Shown: in pieces, positions 50,021 through 57,175 of the stretch | Numbering within the stretch: position 1 is the stretch's first letter | How the letters are laid out: each line of letters begins with the position of its first letter | The notes under the pieces: generated by a model | Databases searched by the model: none | What the model was told of the DNA's origin: nothing | What the model saw: the letters and a program-made list of their open reading frames with translations, nothing else | Source: CAYVQE01 sp964633205 | GTDB lineage: Bacteria; Myxococcota; B64-G9 | DNA: 60,625 nt | Direction: 5' to 3' | NCBI GenBank assembly: GCA_964633205.1 | Contig: CAZWFN010000020.1 | Coordinates: 1 to 60,625 of the forward strand | Translations under genes and position numbers: made by a program

Positions 50021-51895
50021 ATGCGGTTCTCCTGCAAGAAATGCAAGACCCAGTACACCATCGCGGATGAGAAGGTCCGCGGTAAGGTGATCAAGGTCCG
50101 TTGCAAGCGCTGCAACCGCTTGCTGGTGGTGCGCGACGATCGCCCGGCCGAGCCACCGGACGGGTCGGACGAGGACCCCGCCGTCCTTCAGGACCGGTCG
50201 CTGGAGCAAGAGTTCGAGAGCGCTTTCGGGGGCCTGGTCCCATCCGAGGCGCCGCCGTCCGAGCCCGAGCCGGAGCCGACACCGCCGCCGGCAGCGGATG
50301 CGGACGAGCAGGAACCGGTCTGGTACTGCGGGTTGGATGGGGCCGAGGAGGGCCCGCTGACGCTGCTCGATGTCGAGTCCGGCATTCGCGACGGCTCCAT
50401 CACCGCCGATCACTTCGTCTGGCGCGACGGCATGGACGACTGGTTGCCGATCGAGGAGGTGCCCGAGCTGGCGCGCCTGCTCGGAGCGCCGGCGGCCGCT
50501 GAACGGGTGGCGGAGCAGAGGCGGGCCGAGGAGCGCAGCCGCAAGCGGGCCGCGGCCCGCGAACGCCAGCGCCAGCGGGAGCAGGAGCGCAAGCAGGCCG
50601 AGGAGCGCGAGCGCAAGAAAGCCGAGCAGCGCGAGCGCAAGCAGGCCGAGGAGCGCGAGCGCAAGCGGGCCGAGCAGGAAGAGGAGCGCGAGCGGAAAAA
50701 GGCCGAGCAACGCGAGCGCGAGCAAGAAGAGGAGCGCGAACGGAAAAAGGCCGAGCAACGCGAGCGCAAGCGGGCCGAGCAGCGCGAGCGGAAGAAGGCC
50801 GAGCAGCGCGCGCGCAAGCGGGCCGAGCAGCGCGAGCGGAAAGAGGCCGCGGAGCCCGAGCCGGACGAGGCGGCCGCGGAGGAAATGCCCCTGCCGCCGA
50901 TCGAGCCGGAGCCGGACGGCTTCGACGGCTCGGCCGAGGCCCTGGCCGAGCAGCTCCACGACGAGTCGCTCGAGGACGAGCACGAGCTGCTGCAACGCGA
51001 TCCCATGGCTGTGGTCGCCAAGCGCCAGGAGATGGGCGAGATCTCGCAGGTCATCGCCATGAAGGCCGGGGTGGGCGCCGAGAAACGCCGGGTCTGGTTG
51101 GGCTTGCTGGTGGTGGGGCTGCTGCTGGCGGCCCTGGGCGGGCTGGCGGCGCTGGCGCTGAGCCAGGACTGGATCGGCGGCGGCCCCGGGCCCGAGACCG
51201 ACGAGCCGGCGGGCTCCGGCCCGGCGGGCACGGCCGAGACCCCCCGGGCGAGCGCAGCCGGCTCGAGCAGCGACGCCCGGCGGGTGCGCGATTCGCTCTG
51301 GCGCATCGAGCCCGATGGGGGCACCGGCAGCGGGACTGCGAACCGGCCGCGGCCGCGCTTGGTCGATCGCAAGCGCAAGCGGAAGCAGACCCAGCAGGAG
51401 CGGGAGCTGCTGGCGTTCTACGAGAACCAGCAGCGCGACGAGGTGGCCCCGCGCATGCCGCGCGGCGGGCCGGCCGCGGCCATGGGCATCGACATGCCCG
51501 GCGGCCTGGGTCTGCCGGGGGCCGGCAGCGTGCCCTTGCCGGAGAGAGACAAGAACGAGGTGGTCCCGGACGACCGCGGCCAGGGCATGGCGGCCAGCAA
51601 GCTGAGCGACGTCCAGATCCGGATGGTCATCCGCCGCCACGCCCGCCAGGTCAAGAAGTGTCTGGAGCGCCAGCTCAAGCGCAACCCGGACATCCACGGC
51701 AAGCTGCTGGTCACCGCCCGGGTCAAGCCCGACGGCCGCATCCAACAGGTGGAGATCGGGCCGGAGAAGTTCCGCGGCACCTACCTCGAGGAATGCCTGA
51801 TCGAAGAGGTCGGCCGCTGGCGCTTCCCCTCGTTCGAAGGCGAGACCTACGACCTGACCTTCCCCTTCGCCCTGACCGCCCGCGAGTCCTACTGA
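50021..51895 (+). CDS. AgmX/GltJ-like protein (MJ0042 zinc ribbon, GYF, charged helix, AgmX domain)
   Basis: The 624-residue protein starts with an MJ0042-type zinc ribbon (MRFSCKKCKTQYTIADEKVRG…RCKRC, residues 1-31), then a GYF-like domain near 96-150 (VWYCGLDGAEEGPLTLLDVE). A long Glu/Arg/Lys/Gln charged helix follows (about 160-285), then one transmembrane helix (about 357-381) and a C-terminal AgmX/PglI domain (about 520-624, KLSDVQIRMVIRRHARQVKKCLE…YDLTFPFAL). This architecture matches AgmX/GltJ proteins of the myxobacterial gliding machinery, which connect the cytoplasm to the periplasm. Start ATG is chosen since the zinc ribbon begins there; GTG at 50015 is possible. Confidence 0.9.
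   Translation: MRFSCKKCKTQYTIADEKVRGKVIKVRCKRCNRLLVVRDDRPAEPPDGSDEDPAVLQDRSLEQEFESAFGGLVPSEAPPSEPEPEPTPPPAADADEQEPVWYCGLDGAEEGPLTLLDVESGIRDGSITADHFVWRDGMDDWLPIEEVPELARLLGAPAAAERVAEQRRAEERSRKRAAARERQRQREQERKQAEERERKKAEQRERKQAEERERKRAEQEEERERKKAEQREREQEEERERKKAEQRERKRAEQRERKKAEQRARKRAEQRERKEAAEPEPDEAAAEEMPLPPIEPEPDGFDGSAEALAEQLHDESLEDEHELLQRDPMAVVAKRQEMGEISQVIAMKAGVGAEKRRVWLGLLVVGLLLAALGGLAALALSQDWIGGGPGPETDEPAGSGPAGTAETPRASAAGSSSDARRVRDSLWRIEPDGGTGSGTANRPRPRLVDRKRKRKQTQQERELLAFYENQQRDEVAPRMPRGGPAAAMGIDMPGGLGLPGAGSVPLPERDKNEVVPDDRGQGMAASKLSDVQIRMVIRRHARQVKKCLERQLKRNPDIHGKLLVTARVKPDGRIQQVEIGPEKFRGTYLEECLIEEVGRWRFPSFEGETYDLTFPFALTARESY
50581..50850 (+). repeat. 24-bp coding tandem repeat (charged helix)
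   Basis: About ten variants of an 8-residue unit RERK(K/Q/R)AE(Q/E) are encoded, with two insertions of extra Glu/Arg. The pattern of i to i+4 opposite charges is that of a stable single alpha-helix rather than a heptad coiled coil. Confidence 0.75.
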
Positions 51896-51954
51896 TCCCG
51901 GGGACGGTCATTCGGGAAGGCCCCCCTCGAAGGGCCGGGGCAAGGCTGGCCGGC

Positions 51955-53724
51955 TCAGGTGATGCGGCGGCTGAAGGTCTTGAGGTTGAGCAGGTCGACC
52001 GCCTGCTCCTGCCGGACGGTCGAGCGCCGCTCCAGGCTGGGCCCCATGCCACGGATGCGATAGGGCCGGTAGAACGACTGGCGCAGGTCGGTGGAGCGCC
52101 GCTGATCCTGCTCGTCGCGGATCAGGGCCGGGTAGACCAGGAAGGACTCCAGCACCGCCTTGAAGGCCACCACCACCTCGGCCTGCTTGTCGGGACGCTT
52201 CTCCAGCTCCACCAGGTTGGATTTGCGGCCCAGGGTGACCTCGTTGAACAGGTAGATCAGCCCGTTGAAGTAGCCGGGGCGTCCGGGCGGGGTCAGCCGG
52301 CGAAAGCTGTTGGACGCCCGGTAGCGGTCGATTTCCTTGAGCAAAAAGCCCACCATCTCCCAGCCCAGGTACTCCTGCGCCAGGAAGTCGAGATCCTGCA
52401 GGCACTGGTATAGGGCCGCGATCTTGGGCTTGTTGATGAACTTGACCTCGATCAGCCGCCGTTCCTCGGTGTTGAAGCTCGGCTTGCGGAACTTGTCCTC
52501 CAGCGCTTGCAGGAAGAAGATGTTCTTGAAGCCCGTGCCGTACAGCCGCTTGGGAATCGAGAAGCCCAGCTCGCGATCCATGTCGCGGGTGTTGTTGAGC
52601 CGATCCAGGATCTTGGCCAGCATCTCGCGAAAGGCGTTGCGCCGCACCTCGTCCTTGGCCGAGAACTGACCCATGGTGGTCTGGTAGAAGTTGTGCACCG
52701 TATCGAGGTACTCGTCCAGCACCAGCGCCGGATCGTGGACACAGGGCGCGAGCTCGGTCACCAGGCGCGCGCGGGGCATGGTGTCGAGCTGGGCGTTGGG
52801 TTTGGGGTACAGCAGCTCCTGCAGATAGGTGTAGTAGCTCATGTCCCGGCGCCGCGACAGGGCGGCCACGATCTGCATGATCGAGTGGACCGTCTCGTAG
52901 TAGCGCCCCGGGGCCGGGAAGTAGCGGATGTGATCGTACAGGGTCAGGCCGATCTGGAAGAAGATGGCCGAAGCCCGGTCGTTGTACGCCTCGATGTGCT
53001 TCTGGATGATCTTGTGCCGCAGCGGCACCGGAATCTGCTTCATGCACAGGCCGCAACAGTCGCCGTAGATCGGATCCTGCAGCTCGTGCTCGATCATCTG
53101 CTCGGTCCAGATGTCGAGATCCTCCTCGAGCAGGTCGTGCAACAGGGTGGGGATGATGGTGATCACCCGCAGCCCGTTCTTGGCCGCGCCGCGGGCCGCC
53201 TCGATCGAATGCACCGCCGCCGCCCGCTTGGTCTTGCGTTTGACGTGGCGCATGGTGCGGCACGTCATATCCAGGGCTCGCTGGATCAGGGTGATCAGGT
53301 GGGCGCTGTGGTCGCCCTCGGAACCGGCCAGCAGATGGGTGGTCAGTCGCTCCAGGATCCGGGCGTGCTCGTCACAGACCGTGTAGTAGGTCTTGAGCAC
53401 CTGCAGCCGTTTATCGAAGTCGAGCTGGTGGATGCCCTGGCGGCGCTGCTGGCAGCGGCGCCAGTGACCCAGGGGATCGGCATCGATCTCGTCGTAGAAG
53501 GGATCCAGGCGGCGGATTTGAACCGAGAGCTGATCGGCGATGCGGTTGAATTCGGCGACCCGTTCGGCCTCCTCTTGGAGGCAGGCGTCCAGGTTGCAGC
53601 GGCGACCCTCGCCGAGCTCGATTTTGAGGTCGCCATAGCGCAGATAGCTGGCGCGCCCCCCATTGTCCATCACCGGAATCAGCCAACTCGCACAACGCTC
53701 GCCTATCATCGCATCCCAACGCAC
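51955..53724 (-). CDS. Large alpha-helical protein with an HD-like motif, unknown function
   Basis: The 589-residue protein is all alpha-helical with no signal peptide. A segment near residues 168-205 (VHSIEAARGAAKNGL, then IIPTLLHDLLEEDLDIW) resembles the H…HD core of HD-domain phosphohydrolases such as RelA/SpoT. The third Asp cannot be placed, so this is only suggestive. Cys pairs (CCGLCMKQ) occur in the middle. The family is not recognised. Start codon is uncertain: GTG 53724, ATG 53709 or a later Met. It is divergent from pheS. Confidence 0.7.
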   Translation of the reverse strand: MRWDAMIGERCASWLIPVMDNGGRASYLRYGDLKIELGEGRRCNLDACLQEEAERVAEFNRIADQLSVQIRRLDPFYDEIDADPLGHWRRCQQRRQGIHQLDFDKRLQVLKTYYTVCDEHARILERLTTHLLAGSEGDHSAHLITLIQRALDMTCRTMRHVKRKTKRAAAVHSIEAARGAAKNGLRVITIIPTLLHDLLEEDLDIWTEQMIEHELQDPIYGDCCGLCMKQIPVPLRHKIIQKHIEAYNDRASAIFFQIGLTLYDHIRYFPAPGRYYETVHSIMQIVAALSRRRDMSYYTYLQELLYPKPNAQLDTMPRARLVTELAPCVHDPALVLDEYLDTVHNFYQTTMGQFSAKDEVRRNAFREMLAKILDRLNNTRDMDRELGFSIPKRLYGTGFKNIFFLQALEDKFRKPSFNTEERRLIEVKFINKPKIAALYQCLQDLDFLAQEYLGWEMVGFLLKEIDRYRASNSFRRLTPPGRPGYFNGLIYLFNEVTLGRKSNLVELEKRPDKQAEVVVAFKAVLESFLVYPALIRDEQDQRRSTDLRQSFYRPYRIRGMGPSLERRSTVRQEQAVDLLNLKTFSRRIT

Positions 53725-53818
53725 TCGCCAGTGGTGACATTAACCTGCGCGGGATGGGCTGTCAACGCGGAATTCGATAAATGACGGCATTTTCCATTCC
53801 GTTTCAGTCGACTGCCGA

Positions 53819-53847
53819 TTGACTGATCAGGGGCGATGTGCTAGAAG
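53819..53847 (+). promoter_or_regulatory. Promoter of the pheST operon
   Basis: TTGACT (53819-53824), exactly 17 bases, then TAGAAG (53842-53847), 58 bases before the pheS ATG. It shares the TTGAC-17-TAGA layout with the Bat-operon promoter. Confidence 0.55.
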
Positions 53848-53904
53848 GCCAATCCGGACTCGCCGCGCCGGCCTCGGGCCGCCACCCGGCAGAAAGGGGC
53901 CTCG

Positions 53905-55455
53905 ATGGATCCATCTGAGCTCGCAACTACTCTGCATCCTTTGGAAATTCGGGTTCTGCAGGCATTGGGCGACGAGTCCCGGTTCGACGATCGCTCCTTC
54001 GCCGCCGCCGGGGTCAGCCCGGCCCAGCTGCGCACCGTGATCGAGTGGCAGCTGGCCAAGGGCTGTATGCGCCTGGTCGACACCAGCGAGCTGCAGTGGG
54101 TCGAGCTGACCGAGACCGGGCAACAGTACCGCCAGGGCACACCGGAGCAGCAGCTGGTCGAGCGGGTGCGCCAGGCGGGCGCCCTGCCCGTGCCCGAGCT
54201 GATGCGCACCGGCGATCTGAGCCAGGCCGAGGCCGGTACCGCCTTGGGCGCGCTGAAAAAGGCCGGTGTGCTCAGAAGCGGTGCCGACAAGACCGTGGAG
54301 CTGGCTGCCGACGCGGAGCTGGAGCCGCTGGCAGCGATGGGCCGCCTGATCGAGCGGGTGGCGGCCGCCGGCCGCATCCCGCTGGACGAGCTGGACCCCG
54401 ATGACCGGCAGCGGGTGGCCGACGGCAGCCGCAAGCGGGGCAAGGCCAAGGGGATCTTCCGCGTCCGCAGCGAGCAGCTGCGCCAGCTCGAGCTGACCGC
54501 GCTCGGCCGGCAGGTGCGCCAGGCCGCCCGCGAGGCCGGTCGCAGCGGCGACGAGTTCAACCAGCTCACGCCCGAGATGCTGGCCGACGGCAGCTGGCGC
54601 GGCCGGGCCTTTCGGCCCTACAACATGGACATCCGGCCGCCGCGGCGGGTGGCCGGCCGCCGCAATCCCTATCGCGAGTTTCTGGACTTCGTGCGCCGCA
54701 AGTTGACCAGCCTGGGCTTCGAGGAGATGCGCGGCTCGCTGGTGGAGCCGGAGTTTTGGAACAACGACGCCCTGTTCATGCCCCAGTTCCACTCGGCCCG
54801 CGACATCCACGACGCCTACTTCGTGGTCGAGCCCACCCGGGCGGCCGAGATCGAGGAGCCCTTCGCTTCGCGGGTGGCCGCGGCGCATACCGATGGCGGG
54901 GACACCGGCAGCCGGGGCTGGGGCTACAACTTCGATCGCGATATGACGCGGCGGCTGGTGCTGCGCTCCCAGGGCACGGTGCTGTCGGCCCGCTGGCTGC
55001 ATCGGGCCGCCATACCGGGCAAGTACTTCGCCATCGCGCGCTGCTTCCGCTACGACCAGGTCGATGCCACCCACGCACCGGACTTCTTCCAATGCGAGGG
55101 CATCGTGCTCGGCGAGCAGATCGACTTCGTCACCCTGCTGGGCCTGCTGAAGCTGTTCGCCCGCGAGGTGGCCAAGGCCGAGCAGATCCACTTCGCCCCG
55201 GCCTACTTTCCGTTCACCGAGCCGTCGGTCGAGATCCACATGAAGCATCCCAAGCTCGGCTGGACCGAGCTCGGCGGTGCCGGCATCTTCCGGCCCGAGG
55301 TCACCGGACCGCAAGGGGTCGAGGTTCCGGTCATCGCCTGGGGCCTGGGGCTCGACCGGATGGCCATGGTGGCCATGGGCATCGACGATATCCGCGACCT
55401 GTTCGCCGCCGACCTGAACAAGGTGCGCGGGACCCGGATCCGGATGCGCGACTGA
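53905..55455 (+). CDS. pheS: Phenylalanine-tRNA ligase alpha subunit, archaeal/eukaryotic type
   Basis: The 516-residue protein is longer than the roughly 340-residue bacterial PheS. It has the archaeal/eukaryotic N-terminal region with winged-helix repeats (residues about 1-220), then the class II catalytic core: RPYNMDIRPPRRVAGRRNP, LWNNDALFMPQ-like EFWNNDALFMPQFH, motif 2 CFRYDQVDATHAPDFFQCEG (about 388-408) and motif 3 WGLGLDRMAMVAMGI. It pairs with PheT to charge tRNA-Phe. Together with a short PheT next door this makes an archaeal-type enzyme, which in bacteria is known mainly from spirochaetes and scattered others. pheT follows after 40 bases. Confidence 0.95.
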   Translation: MDPSELATTLHPLEIRVLQALGDESRFDDRSFAAAGVSPAQLRTVIEWQLAKGCMRLVDTSELQWVELTETGQQYRQGTPEQQLVERVRQAGALPVPELMRTGDLSQAEAGTALGALKKAGVLRSGADKTVELAADAELEPLAAMGRLIERVAAAGRIPLDELDPDDRQRVADGSRKRGKAKGIFRVRSEQLRQLELTALGRQVRQAAREAGRSGDEFNQLTPEMLADGSWRGRAFRPYNMDIRPPRRVAGRRNPYREFLDFVRRKLTSLGFEEMRGSLVEPEFWNNDALFMPQFHSARDIHDAYFVVEPTRAAEIEEPFASRVAAAHTDGGDTGSRGWGYNFDRDMTRRLVLRSQGTVLSARWLHRAAIPGKYFAIARCFRYDQVDATHAPDFFQCEGIVLGEQIDFVTLLGLLKLFAREVAKAEQIHFAPAYFPFTEPSVEIHMKHPKLGWTELGGAGIFRPEVTGPQGVEVPVIAWGLGLDRMAMVAMGIDDIRDLFAADLNKVRGTRIRMRD

Positions 55456-55495
55456 TCCCGACCGGCGCCGGCGGACAAGCGAAGGGAAGCCGAAC

Positions 55496-57169
55496 ATGCC
55501 GACCATCACTGTCGACCCGCAGGACTTCCAGCAACTGCTCGGCTTCGAGCTGACGACCGACCAGCTCGAGGGCCACCTGGACCTGGTCAAGGGCGAGCTC
55601 AAGGGCGATGACGAGGACGGCCGCTGGCGCATCGAGCTCAACGACACCAACCGGCCCGACCTGTGGTCGGCCGAGGGCATCGCCCGCCAGATCCGCTCGG
55701 CCCTGGGGCGGCGCCGGGACTATCCCTTCTTCAGCGGTGAGCCAGGCGGCGAGATTCGGGTCGACGCCTCGGTGGCCCAGGTGCGGCCTTTCGCGTTGGC
55801 CTTCGTGGTGCGCGGGCTGGATGTGAACGAGCGCTCGCTGGAGCAGATCATCCAGACCCAGGAGAAGCTGACCGAGAACTTCGGCCGGCGGCGCAAGGAC
55901 GTGGCCATCGGTGTCTACAACGTCGATCGGATCCGTTTCCCCGTCCATTACCGGGCGGTCGATCCGGACGCTCACCGTTACGTGCCGCTGGGGCTGGAGG
56001 AGGAGCTCAGCCTGGCCGCGATTCTGGAGCAGCATCCCAAGGGCCAGCAGTACGGCTGGATCCTGGAGGGCCAGCCGCGGCTGCCGCTGTTGATCGACGA
56101 CGCCGGCATGATCCTGTCGATGCCGCCGATCATCAACTCACGCGAGGTGGGCGAGGTGCGTGCCGGCGACTCGAACCTGTTCGTCGAGGCCACCGGCCCG
56201 GACCCGGTGGCGCTGGCCCTGGCGTTGAACATCATGGCCTGCGATCTGGCCGACCGCGGCGGGCGCATCGAGCGGATATGCACCCGGCTGCCCTTCGGCT
56301 CGAGCCTGGGCCACGAGATCGAGGTGCCGCGCTTGATCGATTGCGAGCTCGAGATTCCGCTGAGCGAGTTCTCGCGCTTGCTGGGCGTGTCGGTCACCGC
56401 GGTCGAGGTCAACAACGTGCTCGAGCGTTACGGTTGCGAGGTGCGTATCGACGCCGATCGGGTGCGGGTGCAGCCGCCGCCGACCCGGGCCGACTACCTG
56501 CATCCGGTCGACGTGGTCGAGGATTTCGCCATCGCCCGCGGCTACCACACCTTCGAGCCGCAGCTGCCGCGCGAGTTCACCACCGGACGCTCGGCGACCA
56601 TCAGCGTGCTGGAGGACAAGGCCCGCGACGTGATGATCGGGCTGGGCTACGAGGAGCTGATCTCCAACATCCTGTGCGCGCGGCCGGCGCTGCGCGAGCG
56701 GATGAACCTGCCGCCCGCCCAGCCGCTGGTCGAGGTGGCCAACGTCATGAACGAGAACTACTCGGCCCTGCGCGACGCCGTGCTGCCATCGCTGCTGCAG
56801 GCCGAGGCCCGCTCGGCCACCGCCGCTTATCCCCACCGCCTGTTCGAGTCGGGCGACGTGGCCGAATTCGATCGACAGGCCAACTGCGGTTCCCGGACCC
56901 GCATGCACCTGGCCGGTCTGGTCGCCCACCGCGAGGCCAACCTGTCCGAGATCCACGCCGACCTGGACTACCTGATGGTCATGCTGGGGCTGGACTGGGA
57001 GCTGTGCGAGCAGGCCTGTCCCACCTTCCTGCCCGGGCGCTGTGCCCGCCTGCGCAGCGACGGCCGCGAGGTGGGTTGGCTGGGCGAACTCCACCCCGAG
57101 GTGCTGTCGCGCTGGGAGATCGGCGTGCCGGCGGCCGCCTTCGAGCTGGCGCTGGACGCGCTGGAGTGA
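55496..57169 (+). CDS. pheT: Phenylalanine-tRNA ligase beta subunit, archaeal/eukaryotic type
   Basis: The 557-residue protein is of archaeal/eukaryotic length (bacterial PheT has about 800 residues). It has the N-terminal MPTITVDPQDFQQLLG, LNDTNRPDLWSAEGIARQIR, a B3/B4-like editing region, the B5 domain (EIPLSEFSRLLGVSVTAVEVNNVLERYG) and a catalytic-like core ending FELALDALE. It lacks the N-terminal tRNA-binding OB domain and the C-terminal anticodon-binding domain of bacterial PheT. With PheS it forms the tetramer that charges and proofreads tRNA-Phe. The next gene starts 6 bases after its stop. Confidence 0.95.
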   Translation: MPTITVDPQDFQQLLGFELTTDQLEGHLDLVKGELKGDDEDGRWRIELNDTNRPDLWSAEGIARQIRSALGRRRDYPFFSGEPGGEIRVDASVAQVRPFALAFVVRGLDVNERSLEQIIQTQEKLTENFGRRRKDVAIGVYNVDRIRFPVHYRAVDPDAHRYVPLGLEEELSLAAILEQHPKGQQYGWILEGQPRLPLLIDDAGMILSMPPIINSREVGEVRAGDSNLFVEATGPDPVALALALNIMACDLADRGGRIERICTRLPFGSSLGHEIEVPRLIDCELEIPLSEFSRLLGVSVTAVEVNNVLERYGCEVRIDADRVRVQPPPTRADYLHPVDVVEDFAIARGYHTFEPQLPREFTTGRSATISVLEDKARDVMIGLGYEELISNILCARPALRERMNLPPAQPLVEVANVMNENYSALRDAVLPSLLQAEARSATAAYPHRLFESGDVAEFDRQANCGSRTRMHLAGLVAHREANLSEIHADLDYLMVMLGLDWELCEQACPTFLPGRCARLRSDGREVGWLGELHPEVLSRWEIGVPAAAFELALDALE

Positions 57170-57175
57170 ACCGGC

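Noticed and set aside
51919..51936. Possible hairpin GGCCC…GGGCC between convergent genes
   Set aside because: The 5-base stem is too short and no T-run follows, so it is not listed as a terminator.
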